A stretch of 64,000 nucleotides of DNA from Amoebidium appalachense (GCA_963693365.1 CAVNZM010000005.1:6758001-6822000), one strand, 5' to 3'. Positions 1 to 13,551 are shown, numbered from the stretch's first letter. Made by a program: numbers and translations. Notes: generated by a model not told the origin, from the sequence alone.

Positions 1-33
1 CCGAGCTCTACACTGCACGATCTGCCTTCCCCC

Positions 34-533
<500 letters not shown>

Positions 534-645
534 TTACGCACCCCCTCAGCGTGGACCTAGCAATACATACCTATTTTATAGCCATTTTTTGAGCACAGAG
601 TGTATGCCAGCGTTGATCTCTGACGAGCTTACTACCTTAGGGGAG

Positions 646-649
<4 letters not shown>

Positions 650-702
<53 letters not shown>
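650..702. repeat. (AT)n microsatellite
   Basis: About 26 uninterrupted AT dinucleotides, standing in otherwise unique DNA with no nearby gene. Confidence 0.95.
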
Positions 703-705
<3 letters not shown>

Positions 706-1167
706 CAGGAGGCACTCACTGCCGACAAATCATTGCAATGCATATGCAGCCTAGCTTAGCCCGTAGTCCCGGGTCCAGATGACGCGGCACACTTGATCGA
801 CCTGAGAGTCTTTAGTAATCATTGCATGTGAAGAAGAAAAGGCATGGTTGAGGTGGTGGCACAAAAAATATTCAAATAACGTTAAAGGTTATTTTTTACT
901 ACACATAACCATTAACAACTGGCCTCAAGCTTAACATATTCCACACAGCTGCACAGAGCTGCTGTACCATCCGATCATCGTCAAGAATCATGACCATGGC
1001 GTGGGGATTCCTCAACTTAACAGAAAAAAACTGGGGGGCGGCCCCAGCGGGGCGCGGCCGAGCGATCGACCCGCCGTTGTCGCCACGCGTGTGGGATTAT
1101 GTTCGCTATCACACCGTAGCCTATTAGTGTTACCTCATAAACTCGATGCTGTAATAAACATGTTCGG

Positions 1168-1198
<31 letters not shown>

Positions 1199-2436
1199 CC
1201 CTCCTCCAAGGTGGATAGAGTGGATAGTGGATAGTGGCAGTCATCTCTATGTGCTGTCGTCGAGCTATGTACCAACCAACAGACCAACCAACTACCAAGT
1301 CGACATTGAATTAGATTGAACCTGATTCGTTCCAAAAATAACCTTTTTGAAGTTTGACTTGTGCGAGCTTCATCACTGATTGGCTAATGTTTAAATTTTT
1401 TTCTTCAGATTGAATGCTCGTTGTCACCCAAAACTCCAAAACTGTGAGCGTGCATCTCAGCAGTACTCCACGTTTGTTATCATTGAAAGAAAAAAGGAGC
1501 TCGGGGGAAACTATTGTATTCACTTAGAAATTAGAGAATAAGGCATATCAAAATTTTCTCGTGAACATATATAGTAAGCATGTTAACCACCATTCACCGA
1601 TCTCCAGCAAATGGTCTATGCACACATTGTACTTTGCCGTCATTTCGAACGCAGTCACGGTACCGGTCCCATCATCTCACAGGGCAGCAGGGGGGTGTTT
1701 TCAATTGAATTTTCTGCCACGCGGAGTCACGGACTCGCCGACGGTCGAGGAGCTCATACGACTATATGGTGTAGCACACCGTGGGGAGACGATATTTGGC
1801 ACGTAGCCATGAATGCGTCCAGAAAATCCAGTTTTTCGCTAGCAGCGCCAAGTTGCAGCGCAGTATGGAGCAGTTATCAGAAACAAACTTACGGAAATGG
1901 GGCCCTACGTATCATGTATTAGGCGCAGGGTTTCGGACTGGTTCAGAGATGCTTAGAATTAATATGTTTTATATATGTTTATATTGTTATTGCTAAAGTA
2001 ACCTCGTATCTTTTTTTTTTTTTGCGGGACTAGTCGTGGTGCGACAAAGCCTCAACTGTTCAAGTCATTCGGCGAATTCATGATAAGAGTGGACTGGCAT
2101 GATGGGCGGACATCAGACATCATCATCATGCACCGATCCTCTCGAGCTCGCACCACAAAAGGTTTCGGGAGATTGTATTTAGTTTTCAACATACGTCGGA
2201 CACAATAAGGTCCGGCAGTGAATAATAAACCCGGGAAAAGACTCAGCACTGTACGTAGAGAAAGGCACAGGTCCCTTACCTTTAATTTATTGAGTTTTTT
2301 TGGTTATTTGGTTTATATCTTTGTTGTTTGTTCGATTTACAACTCTCTGCTTCAAGTTGTTACAAGGCCTGTAACAAATGATGTAGAAATCTCCCTTAGA
2401 TGGAGGAGCCACATTCCTACAGACAGCAACGCCAGC
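703..2436. other. Intergenic DNA, no gene recognised
   Basis: Mixed-composition DNA with a T-run near 1172-1198 and no long reading frame with recognisable protein sequence. The overlapping short frames at 1561-1996 look like chance. The stretch near 2385-2436 leads into the promoter of the protease. Confidence 0.5.
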
Positions 2437-2444
2437 TATAAAAG
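2437..2444 (+). promoter_or_regulatory. TATA box of the protease gene
   Basis: TATAAAAG lies 121 bp upstream of the protease ATG at 2558. Spacing and the perfect consensus suit a Pol II core promoter with transcription starting about 30 bp downstream and a roughly 90-nt leader. Confidence 0.65.
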
Positions 2445-2557
2445 GGCCGTGAGGCACATGCGACATCACACCTCACACGCACTTCATGTGGATAATGAGT
2501 TGAACCGTGTGAATTGTTGTTCTCTTGCGTTCCCATTTGAATAATCTATAGGCAAAC

Positions 2558-3415
2558 ATGAGGACCCTTCTGGGTCTGTCTTTGGCCTTAGGCCTTCTCC
2601 GCTGCAGAGAAAGCGAAGCTGCAAGCACTCAGCGACGAAGCGTCTTCGCCCCCGCAAATTCTATCGTCCCGGAACCGCGCATCGTCGGTGGTGTGGTCGC
2701 GCCAAACAAAACATGGATTGCATCCCTCGGCACTGAGAACGAAGAGGATGGTTACCTTAGTGCCTGCACAGGGTCTCTCATTGCACCAAAATGGGTGCTG
2801 ACGGCGGCACACTGCTTTGACGTCGATCCAGATTCGAATGCCGAGCCACCCAACCTCGTCTATGTTGCGGGCCAGGACCTGCGAAAGCTCAACACGTTTA
2901 AAAAGGCGCGCATAGCAGAGGTGTTCCAGCACCCACAGTGGGACCCTGCCGTGAATGCGTACGACATTGCGCTTGTTCGCCTGGAAACTGCCATCAATAG
3001 CACTTGCATTACTCTGAATGCAAACAAATCCCTTGATGTACCGGGAGGTAATGTTACCCCAGTGGCCTCGGGCTGGGGGGATCTCTTTGACGGCGCCAAT
3101 GAGGGCTCGCTTCTCCTGAGAAGCGTTGCGCTGCCTTTGCTTCCATACTCGCGCTGTGAAGAAGATGAGAAGGATACTGCGCCTAGGAAGGATTCAAGGC
3201 TGTGTGCTGGTGGGGTGAAGGGGAAGGACACGTGCCAGGGGGACAGTGGGGGGCCGTTGGTGATGGGAGCAGACGACAAGGCCATGCAGATTGGAACTGT
3301 TGCGTATGGTGTAGGTTGTGGGGAAAGTCCTGGTGTTTATACTCGTGTGGCTAGCTATTTGAAGTGGATGCAAAGCTTGAAGATACCCATAAAGACCACC
3401 AATAAGCTCTTGTGA
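2558..3415 (+). CDS. Secreted trypsin-like serine protease (S1 family)
   Basis: Single-exon gene of 285 aa. Residues 1-21 form a signal peptide, followed by a short propeptide ending in Arg41, so activation would cleave R41-IVGG. The catalytic triad is complete: His85 in TAAHC, Asp136 in YDIAL and Ser230 in GDSGGP. Asp224, six residues before the serine, marks trypsin-like Arg/Lys specificity in this family. Cysteine pairs around His (Cys70/Cys86) and near the active site are kept. NXS/T sequons occur at Asn50, 147, 156 and 165, consistent with secretion. The ATG at 2558 was chosen because it directly starts the signal peptide and lies below a TATA box. Length is normal for S1 proteases. The physiological substrate cannot be told. 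It is intronless, unlike the housekeeping genes nearby. Confidence 0.92.
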   Translation: MRTLLGLSLALGLLRCRESEAASTQRRSVFAPANSIVPEPRIVGGVVAPNKTWIASLGTENEEDGYLSACTGSLIAPKWVLTAAHCFDVDPDSNAEPPNLVYVAGQDLRKLNTFKKARIAEVFQHPQWDPAVNAYDIALVRLETAINSTCITLNANKSLDVPGGNVTPVASGWGDLFDGANEGSLLLRSVALPLLPYSRCEEDEKDTAPRKDSRLCAGGVKGKDTCQGDSGGPLVMGADDKAMQIGTVAYGVGCGESPGVYTRVASYLKWMQSLKIPIKTTNKLL

Positions 3416-3435
3416 ATGGGCTGTTGTGATTAATT

Positions 3436-3441
3436 AATAAA
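3436..3441 (+). terminator. Poly(A) signal of the protease gene
   Basis: AATAAA about 20 bp after the TGA stop; a second AATAAA is at 3668-3673. Either could direct 3' end formation. Confidence 0.5.
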
Positions 3442-3673
3442 TTAATCAGTTGGAGGGCCGGGCAGCAATTTGGGGTGTGGTGAAAATTATTGCATGGTTA
3501 CAGTGAGTGTAGCTACGTAGAAGAAAGTGATGTACAGGTTTAGACAGAAACATTAGACAAAAGTTCTGATCTTTAGAGTAGAATAATGCACGTGTGTATA
3601 CTGTAGAATCCTCCGCTGGCTGTGCTCGACGTGTGAATAACGATAAAACAAACATCAAGATGTAGTTAATAAA

Positions 3674-4344
3674 TACGGCTTGGCCGCTTTGGTCCAAAAT
3701 TCACAGTGCCGTGGCTTGTGCACGTTTTGGGGCCCACAAAAATCCGAGCTGGTGTAGTAGAGCACAGCTTGGACGTGAGACTATCCATTCGGCCTGTCTC
3801 AGTTGAGCACGTATGAACACAGAACACAGACCGTTTTGCCAATACTCAAAACTTCCCTGAAAAATGGAAGGCATCCAAGTTGAAAGTTGAGGAATTAGCT
3901 AACACACTTCCTCCAGAAAACGTGCCATGTGGAACGTCACCACACCTTGGCAAGCATGTATAGTATAATTTATGCACGACTTGGTGCGCTTGAGATGCTC
4001 TTAGCTCGGCTGCCAAAGGAACAAGGCATGAGAAGTGCACCCGCTCCCTTCTGCCGAGGACACGTATACTTGGAGAGGTAGCTCATTAGCTCATCATTGC
4101 TGACTTAACGTATATAAGTACGCGTCCTTCCTTTTTATTGTTACACTCAAACAAATAGAAGAAGAATTTGAAAACAAACCTATACACGTGAACTCTATGC
4201 TGTGTTTGACGTCTTTATATAGCTATGTGCCTTGCAAATGGGTGAAATACTAATTAATGGCCCTGGGGCCAGCACCTCAACACAGCCTCACATGCACGTT
4301 GATAATATACCCTCACACATCCATTACCCCTTCCCCCCACACAG
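3674..4344. other. Intergenic DNA between protease and AsnRS genes
   Basis: Unique, moderately AT-rich DNA. I see no coding segment; a TATATAAG sequence occurs at 4111 but no start-proximal gene follows it before the AsnRS promoter. Confidence 0.4.
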
Positions 4345-4353
4345 TATATAAAA
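4345..4353 (+). promoter_or_regulatory. Candidate TATA box of the AsnRS gene
   Basis: TATATAAAA, 279 bp upstream of the AsnRS ATG. It implies a leader of about 250 nt, longer than usual, so assignment is tentative. Confidence 0.35.
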
Positions 4354-4631
4354 CGCGTTTGTTTATATGAACTCGATCGTGGCCATGGGTGCTGGACTGC
4401 TGGTCCCGGCGTGCGAGCTGGAGTCATTTTGGAGGTGCTCTTACACTACATCACCATAGTTGTGCATCCAAATAAGGCTACCTACCTTCCATACTTGGTT
4501 TTTGAAGCTGTAACAACCAATCAGCGTGCGCGGGTCCCATGTGACCCTTTGGAATGTTTTGGAGTAGGTTTCCCTTTTTTCCTTGCACGCACCCCGTTTT
4601 CCACTCAGTCCCCATACTCACCGTATCAAAC

Positions 4632-7117
4632 ATGGCTTCTACATCCGCCGACCCCGAAGTCGATGCTGGCGATGCAGGCGAAGATCTGCCACCCACCTCG
4701 GGCGAGAAGATTGGTGTGTATTCCTTAGGGTGCAATGCATAAAGCGTCGACAACATTTATAGCTTTCCCCTTCCTCTTTTACAACGCCTTTTGGTTTAAC
4801 AGAGCACACTGCAGCTAGTAAGCACGGACGTCTAAAGCACACCGTAGCGCATACACACTCAACACACTCATGTATTCACAGCCAGAAGAGGTTCCGAGAA
4901 AGACGCGCACACAGCGCTATGAGGGCATGGGTGGTAGCACACAGACACATACCCCCCCTCCACTCTTGTTACTTCTACCCTTTTCCCGTTCTACAGTACG
5001 GCTATGGTCGTTGTAGTTCAGGCTTCTAAACTCAACCAGAATTTGCAGCAAATACTCGACGCCTCTCCTTTAATCACCTTGCCCCCTTCCCCCCCTCTCC
5101 CCCCCCCCTCCCCCCCCCCCCCCCTGCCTTCTCCGTGGTTGACTCTCTCTCTCTCACCCCTCCTCCCTCCCTCCCCCGCCCGCTCTTCCCGAGTATGCCC
5201 CTACTTACGCATGCTCTTCTTGTGTGTTTTTCTGCTAAATCTTCCTCCTGGTCCGTCATGAACCTCCTGTTCTGTGGAGCGTTCCCCTCCCCCCCCCTTC
5301 CCCCGGCTCCTCGCCGTCCCTCTCCTTGCCGCTCTCCTTTACAGCACCCTCCTTAGCAACTCCGTGATAGCATTTTTTCAAACCCCCCTCCCCCCTCCCC
5401 CCTCCCTTTCCTGGGGAACTCAACCCAGTTTGCCAGAGCCTCACTCTTTGCTCACCCCCGTCCCCTCCCCCCTCCCCCCCCCCTCCCCCCCTTCCTCCCC
5501 CAACCCCCTCATTGCCCTGTGGCTCATTCCCCAACACACACACATACAGTGATCTACACGTCCGAGCTGAACGGCAACGACAACGATGGCGACGGCACGG
5601 AGCGTGTTCCCTTCAAGACGGCGCTGTATGCGCTGAAGATGGCCGGCAACCGGCCCGTGGAGCTTTACGTGGACGGCAAGGAGGAGGGCCAGCGCTATGC
5701 TCTGATTGCCAAGGCACAGCTCAAGAAAGTGCAGAAACTGTACCAGCAGGAGCTGAAGAAGGCCGAGGCAAAGAAGAAGAAGGAGGTGTGTGCGTGTGTG
5801 TCTGTTGGATGTGTACGTGTGTGTGGGGGGGGGGGGGGGGAGGGGGGAGGGGGGGAGAAAGGGATGGGTGTGGGGGAACGGGGGTATGGGAGGGGAGGGG
5901 TGTGGGGGGGAAGGGGGTGGAGGAGGGAGAGGAGGGGGAGGGGAGGGAAGGAGTGGGTGGTGGGACGTGAGGGGGGCCAGGTGGTTGGGGGGGGGGGGGG
6001 GGTGGGGATGTGTCAGGAGGTGTGTTTTTGGCTGGGATGGTGGGCAAAGGGGAGGGTGTGCAGGCTGGGGAAGGCGGGTGGGTGTTGGAGCAAAATGGGT
6101 GTTGGTGGGTGGGGGATAATATATGTTGGTGGATATGTCCGTTTTTTGTGTGTGTGGTGCTTCTGTGTACCTTGTGGATGATGAAAGGGTGTGTGTGTGT
6201 TTGGTGCTGTCGAAGGAAGAGGGGGGAACCATTGGGGAAGCAGGAGAGGGAGTGAACGAAGAGGGTACCACTTGATTGCAAGCACTATCAAATCTAGACG
6301 GGAAGCTGCATAGGTTTGGTTATGGGTGTTTTGGATATCGGTATATGTTTGTTTTTGCTAACGAGTCGGGTCGGATTGGCCTGTACGTGCACAGGAGGAG
6401 GATGCTAAGCTTCGTGAGGCTGCCCTTGAGGAAGCCGGCAAGATTACAATCTCTGAGGATGCATCCCTGCCTGCCGCAAAGCTGGTGTGTGTGTGTGTGT
6501 GTGGTGTGGTGTGGTGTGTACTTCTCGGGCGGTGGTGTGTGGTGGCGGTGCTGGGTGGGTTTGGGGGAAGGGGGGGGGGGGGGGGGGGAGGGGGCGGGAA
6601 GGGGGAGTTGTATGTACCTGCATGACTGTGTGTGTCCGGGCGAACGATGTGCTTGAATAATGTGTGTGTGTTGTTGTTGGTGGTGGGTGGGGTGGGTGGA
6701 AGAGAGGGGGTCCCCGGGGGGGGGGGGGGGGGGAGGGGGGGGGGGAGGGGGCATGTATGAGCCGATATCGGGAATGGGAGGTATGTTTTTGGTGAATCTT
6801 TCGTAGGAAGGGTGCAGGGAGTGTGTGTAGGGGGGGGGGGGGGGGGGGGGATGGATGGGGAGGGGAACTGGGTGTGCGAGGAGGTTGAGAGAAAGAGAGA
6901 CAGACAGAGCGGGTGGGGAGGGAGGGGGGGGGGGGGGGAAGGGGGGCAGGGGGAAGAGAAAGATAGTGACAGGAGAAGGTGAGAGAACACAGACACGTGA
7001 GTCGGGGAAGGTGGTGCAACCAACCAACCTCCCCCCCCCCCCCCCCCCCCCCTCCCCCCCCCCCCCCCCCCCCCCTCTGTCTGCCCTTTAACCCCGTGGC
7101 CCCACAACACACGACAA

Positions 7118-7148
<31 letters not shown>

Positions 7149-8214
7149 CACACACTGACGACGTACGGCCGTGCTTGCGCACAGATCAAGATCCGCGACG
7201 GGGCCAGCCACCGTGGTGAGCGTGTGAAGGTCAGCGGGTGGGTGCACAACCTGCGCAGGCAGGGCAAGAGCATGATGTTTATCGTGCTGAGGGACGGTAC
7301 CGGCAAGCTGCAGTGTGTGCTCAACGGTGACATGGTGAGTGTGGGTGCATGGGTGGGTGGGTGTGTGTGTGTGGGGGGGGGGGGGGGGGGGGTGGAGGGG
7401 GAGGGATGGGTGGGTGCGGGTGGGGGGGTGGGGGGGGGGGTGTGCCTGTTGGGGGTGGGGGGGTAGAGGGGGTGCGCGTGCTGGGGGGGGGGGGGGGGGG
7501 GGGGGGAAGAGAGAGGGGAATTCGTGCGTAGTTGTGCTTTTTTTCCGGTGGTGCTGGTGGTGGTGTCACGCGGGGAGGGAAGGGCGGAAGTTGTTCATGT
7601 GCATGTGTGTGTGCGCCGGGCGTGTGTGCACATGTATGGCATGGGGGTGGGAGGGGCGGAGGGTGGGTTGGGGACATGTGCCTTTGTGTGCATGTGGAGG
7701 GGTGGCTCTCTAGGCCCCTAGGTCCCTGGCTTGCCCTCTATTACAGATGTTTAACCCATTCCGGGTGCAGTGCAAGACACGGGATGCCATTCTCCTGAGC
7801 ACAGAGTCCACCATCACCATCTACGGCACCCTCCATCCCGTCCCTGAGGGCAAGCAGGTATTATCCCCCCCCCCCCCCGGGGGGAAGCTTCCCTCCCCCC
7901 TCCCCTCTCTTTCCCCCCTCCCTCCCGCCCCTTCCGAAACTCGGGTGGTGGATGACATTTTGCCCCCCCCCCCCCCCCCCCCCCTGCTTATTATGCATAC
8001 TCTTTATGTATGGCTTGCATTCTGCATCGTATTATCCGTTTGTTCTTGTGTACTTCGTACTTTTTGACGCATTCAAACCCCCCCCCCCCCCCCCCCCCCC
8101 CAAAGGGGAGAATGGGCTCTGCTTATGATACATACTCTTTTGTGTGTATGCTTTGCCTGTGAGAAGTTGCATTGTGTTGTCCGTCGCGAATATGTACTTC
8201 CTACCCTATTCCGC

Positions 8215-8259
<45 letters not shown>

Positions 8260-10002
8260 ACACCTCTTCCACTGGTAGCACCGCCCTGCCACCGCACCCC
8301 CTCCTGCGGGGATACTTAGGTTTCCCCCTTTCTTTGCTTTTGTCTTTGCTCGAAGTCAGACCCACCCATGCCTATGCGTAGCGTGACACATTGGTAAGTT
8401 TCAGAGTTTGGCACTGTGATTTGGAGGTGGTGTGGTGTGTCGGCTGAGAGAGGGATGCGATGAGGGAGAGATAACCCTCCTATCCCCCCCCCCTCCTCCT
8501 TCCCCTCCTCATCGTGGTTCTTATATTACTTAAATGAAGCTCTCTAACCCCCCCCCCCCCCCCCCCCCCCCCGGCCCGCCCGCCCTCTTTGCCTCCCCTT
8601 CCCCTTTCCCCCCTCCTCCAGGCACCTGGTGGGCATGAGCTGCAGGTAGACTACTGGGAGTTGGTGTCTGCAGCCCCCCCCGGTGGTGCTGACAACCTGC
8701 TTAACGAGGAGAGCCACGTGGACGTCAAGCTTGACAACAGGCACATTCTGCTGCGTGGTGACCGCACCAGCAGCGTGATGCGTGCACGCAGCTACGTCAC
8801 CCAGTGCTTCAGGGACCACTTTATCGACCGTGGATACCTCGAGGTCGTGCCCCCTACCCTCGTGCAGAACATGGTGAGTGTTGTTCTCTAAATATCCCCC
8901 CTCTCCCGCTCTCCCCCTCTCCCCCCTCCCCTAGCCCCCTAACAACAACACACACACCGCTCCCCCACTTCCACACAGGTACAGTCGCACACATACATGC
9001 GTACATGCATGTGCCCGCACAGGCGCGTGTTCACACACACGTACGCACACACACGCACACAGGCGTGCGCGTGCACGCACACACACCCGCACACAGACAC
9101 ACACACACACACACATGTGGTTGCACATTCTGTGAACTCTTCCCCGGGGAACCCGGCCCGGCCCCACCCCATAGATCACCCAAGTTGCGCTATTCCAAAC
9201 ATTCTGTTCCTTTTCTTTCTTCTTTTCCCTTCTCTTCACTTTCCCCACTATCTACATTGAAAATGACGCAAAAGAAGCTGGGGTTTACCAGGTCCCCCCC
9301 CCCCCCCCCCCCCCCCCCCCCAGACAACAAAACACAAACACAAAGACACACGACAAAAACAAAAAGAAGGCGGCTCCCCCCTCCCACCTCCCACCTGCCC
9401 CTCTTTCAGCCTTCCCCCACTTTTCCCTCCCTCTCTCCCATCCCCACACAAAGAGAGACAACAAGAGAGCTAGACAAAACACACACGATACCATCATACT
9501 AACATCACCTTTTTCCAGTGTGAGGGCGGCTCCACACTGTTCAAGTTCGACTACTTTGGGGAGGAGGCCTACCTCACGCAGTCCAGCCAGCTGTACCTGG
9601 AGACCTGCATCCCGACCTTTGGCGATGTCTTCTGCATGGTGTCCTCCTACCGAGCTGAGAAGAGCAAGACCCGCCGCCACTTGGCTGAGTACGTCAAAGA
9701 ACTCTTCCCCCTGCCCCGCCCCGCCCCAGGCAAACACAGACACCATATGCTCATGCACCCAAGGTGTTGGGGTTGGGAGGAAAGAGGATTGAAGAAGAGA
9801 AAGGGAGGGGAAGATACGTGTGTGCAATGTTAAAGGGAGTATATGGGGGGAATGGCGGTGAACACAGAAAGAAACATGTGCATGCACGCACGGGCACACA
9901 CTCGTGTGCACATAGACACAGAGACACTCGCGTGCACACAGGCACACGGACGCTGGTACGCACACACACACGCACCCACACGATGGGAAGAGGGGTGTGT
10001 GT

Positions 10003-10038
<36 letters not shown>

Positions 10039-10226
10039 AGCGGATGGGGCATGCAGGGATGCATGGGGGGCAGGGGGGCGGGGGTGTTTGGTGGTGACCG
10101 GGGATTTTGCAGGTATCTGCACGTGGAGGCTGAGTTCCCCTTCATCGACTTTGACACCCTCATGAACCGCATCGAGGACATGGTGTGTGTGTTGTGTGTG
10201 TGTGTGTGGTGGTGGTGTGTGTGTGT

Positions 10227-10267
<41 letters not shown>

Positions 10268-11787
10268 GGATGGTACAATGTAGATACGGGGGGGGGGGGG
10301 GGGGGGGGGGGGGGGGAGGGGGGTGGATGGTACAATGTAGATATGTTCGTGTGTGTTGGGGAGGAGAGGGGGGGGGGGGGGGAGGGGGGGGAGGGGAGGG
10401 GGGCGCCTGAGGGAGAGGATGAAAAACGGCGGCAGCCCGGGCTGTGGACCCGGAATGGATGTTGGCTTGTGCCATGTGGGCAGAGTGTCTCGTCCATGGG
10501 CAGCATTGGTTATCATTTGCGATCTTGCAGGGTAGTTTTTATGCCATTTTAGATGAAATCATCCAGCAAGCACCCTTGCAGTCATCCCAGCCTAACCTTC
10601 CCCCCTCCCCCCCCCCCCTTTCAAAACACACACGGTACACACGTTCAAACCTGCATCCCCACGTACACATCACACACACACACACACAATTCCCGGTCCC
10701 CCTCCCCTCACCACCACCACCACCACACCCACCCACCCACATACACACACACACTCGACCCCCCCCCCCCCCATGCACACACACACACTTACATCCGCAC
10801 GTTCACTTACAGGTGTGCGACGTAGTGGACCGTGCACTTGCCGGCCCAGCCGGGCCCTTGATTAAGGAGCTTAACCCCAACTTCAAGCCACCCCAGCGGC
10901 CCTTTAAGCGCATGAGCTATGTGGATGCCATCGAGTATCTGAGGGAGCACAAGATCCTCACCCCTGAGGGCACTTACTACGAGTTTGGCATGGTGCGTTC
11001 ATATGCCCCCCCCCCCCCCCCCCCCCCCCCTGCTGGGGGAAAAAAAAAAAAAAAAAAAAAAAAAACAGCGCTAGTTCTAACACTAGCGGAACATATATAT
11101 GCGGGCACACACACACGCTACACACACGCGCGCGCTCGCATCACACAGCCACATGCACACACTTCTGAGAGTGGGCTCTGCTTGTCTGCCGGGTTCTTCC
11201 AACTCCAATTCATTGTTGCTGTTGTGGGATAAGGCGTAGGAGGAAGAGGGGGTTGGGGGAGGGGGGGGAGAGAGAGAGTTAAGGTGGGGAGAGTAAGTCC
11301 GACTTACAAAGTATGTATGGGTTTTATGTTGTTTGCATGTGTGATTTATTGGTACCCCCCTAACCAACATATACTATGTCTACAGGATATTCCCGAGCTT
11401 GCTGAGCGCACCATGACCGACCAGATCGGTGTCCCCATCCTGCTCAACCGTTTCCCCGGTATATTACCTCCTCCCCCCCCCCCCCCCCCCCCCCCCTCCC
11501 CCCGCTTTCCGCCACACAGATGCGCTTGCACACACACACCAGCACCGCAAGTGTACAGACAGGCCTTTAGCAGAGCACCCGCACAGAGACACACACATGT
11601 GCAAACACGTCCAGACGTACACACACACACACACAACTCACCACACACACACACACACACTAGAGCACAGACACACGGGCGCGCACACACACACGCACAC
11701 ACACACACACTAGGGCACACAACAGACAACGTTGTTGCTACCACCACCATTCATTATCACCCTTCCTCCCTCCTCCTCCCCGTCACC

Positions 11788-11820
<33 letters not shown>

Positions 11821-12120
11821 GATGAATGCTCGAATGTACATCCATACACTCTTTCACAGCCTTACTGTGCACCCCCTCATGCCGGAGATCATATGCTTCT
11901 TTTGGGAGTGTAAACCCAAACATTATCGGCATTCTACCCAACCCCTCCCCTTCTCCTCACACCCCAACCTCCAACCCCACACCCTCCCCGTTTGCATACT
12001 CGGTGTGCGTGCTCTCTTACGCAAAATCCGCAATGCTGCAGAGGTGTCCTTTGTGAGCATGTACTTCTGTATTCCACATTCTAACCCTCCCTCCCCTCCC
12101 CCCGCCCCCCCTTTCCCCCT

Positions 12121-12201
<81 letters not shown>

Positions 12202-13237
12202 GCCGAGATCAAGGCGTTCTACATGGCGCGCTGCAAGGATGACCGGCGGGTGACGGAGAGTGTGGATCTTTTGATGCCAAACGTGGGCGAGATTGTCGGT
12301 GGCTCCATGCGTATCTGGGACCTGGTGCGTGCTTGTTCCTCTATCTTTTTCCCTGTTTTTTTTGGTGTCTGTGTGTGTGTGTGTGTGTTTTGTTTTGTTT
12401 CGTCGGCGGCAGCTGGAAGGTGGTGGTGGTGGTGGCAGTGGTGGTGGTGGTGTGTGTGTGTGTGTGGTTTTTTGTGTGGGGGGGGGGGGGATGACATTCT
12501 GTCTTTTCTTGTATGGACAGTTGTGCGCACTGACGGGTTTGTGGATGTGTGTGTGTGTTGTGTGTGTGTGTGCTCCCCCCCCCCCCCCCCCCCCCCTCCC
12601 CCGTCCCCCCTCCCCCCCCTCCCCCCTCCCCATACACACACCTCCCCCTTTCCGCTGCTGCTGCACGCACGAACACGAATGCATGTGAACACACATGGTC
12701 TGTCGTATTCGTAAACACTCGCGCACACAAGCATGCACGTACTTCCCCCCCCCCCCCCCCCCCCCCCCCCCACCACCACCACCTTCCCTTCCCAAAATTC
12801 CCAAACAATCACCCACTCATATACTAAACTCGAACCTCCTTGCCCTCCCTCCCCCCTCCACACATCCACCCTCCCCATCCACCCTCCCCATCCACCCCCA
12901 ACTCCTCCCCTCCCCTCTCCCCAATCCCCACACTCCACCCCTTCCACCCATCCCCCCTCCCCCTCCCTCCTCTCTCTCTCTCTCTCTCCCCCCCCCCCCC
13001 CCCCCCCCCCCTCCCCCCCCACACGTACACGTACAGGAGGAGCTTCTAGCGGCATACAAGCGGGAGGGCATTGACCCCACCCCCTACTACTGGTACACGG
13101 ACCAGCGCAAGTATGGCTCATGCCCCCACGGTGGCTTCGGCCTGGGCCTGGAGAGGTTCTGCTGCTGGCTGTTCAACCAGTTCCACATCAGAGACGTGTG
13201 CCTCTACCCCCGCTTCCTCGAACGCTGCAAACCCTAA
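4632..13237 (+). CDS. NARS1: Cytosolic asparaginyl-tRNA synthetase (12 exons)
   Basis: Charges tRNA-Asn with asparagine in the cytosol. Exons: 4632-4713, 5550-5785, 6395-6484, 7185-7334, 7747-7857, 8622-8873, 9519-9688, 10113-10182, 10813-10992, 11386-11458, 12203-12324, 13037-13237. All introns are GT-AG and phases join cleanly into 578 aa (animal enzymes about 550). Residues about 29-105 match the eukaryotic N-terminal extension, then a charged Lys/Glu linker, an OB-fold anticodon-binding domain (about 149-223, [11 protein letters not shown]), and the class IIb catalytic core: motif 1 near 287-304, motif 2 around Arg352-Ala-Glu with RRHLAEY, motif 3 GLGLER at 547-552. Asn rather than Asp specificity is inferred from overall match to NARS1, including the [11 protein letters not shown] segment. 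The start is the first ATG in exon 1. Introns are full of C/G runs and (GT/CA)n. No break was found. Confidence 0.95.
7985..8077 (-). repeat. Copy of G-run-bounded dispersed repeat
   Basis: Lies in AsnRS intron 5. Read on the minus strand it starts TTTGAATGCGTCAAAAAGTA after a G-run and ends in GTATGCATAATAAGCA, closely matching the copies at 47296 and 54522 in the P4-ATPase gene. It is antisense to its host gene. Confidence 0.75.
8102..8217 (-). repeat. Diverged copy of the dispersed repeat
   Basis: Also in AsnRS intron 5, directly after the preceding copy and separated from it by a poly-C run. The minus strand shows the element end GCAGAGCCCATTCTCC. Internal sequence is diverged. Confidence 0.6.
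11990..12085 (-). repeat. Diverged copy of the dispersed repeat
   Basis: In AsnRS intron 10. The minus strand reads GGGTTAGAATGTGGAATACA then AGTACATGCTC, resembling element starts at 47145 and 54920. The long poly-C/poly-T tract that leads into exon 11 follows at 12122-12197. Confidence 0.5.
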
Positions 13238-13545
13238 AAAAAAAAAACATACATGCGCACACAGACACACACACACACACACAACCAAGAAAAAACATCA
13301 AAGCTCGTTGGGGAAGTTTTTCTGTGGGAGAAATTGTCCGACCCCTGCTACCTACCATGCCGTATGCTTTCACGGACATCGTGGGAGTGTAGGTGTGTAT
13401 GGTGTGGGTAGGTAGGAGCGTATTTATTTATTTTTTTATTTATTTATCACTTTTGTGTATTCGTGCGAAGGTTGGCTGTACATGTGTGCTAAAGTAATGC
13501 CACCTGGGGCCTGGAAATGCCTGCGTGTGGTGGCAAGTAATCGAC

Positions 13546-13551
13546 AATAAA
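13546..13551 (+). terminator. NARS1: Poly(A) signal of the AsnRS gene
   Basis: AATAAA about 310 bp after the stop codon, in unique AT-mixed DNA; the best candidate before the next C-run. Confidence 0.45.

Noticed and set aside
9285-10475. Minus-strand frame of 396 codons across AsnRS introns and exons
   Set aside because: Antisense to assembled AsnRS exons 7-8, and mostly Pro/His/Thr from C-runs and CA repeats.
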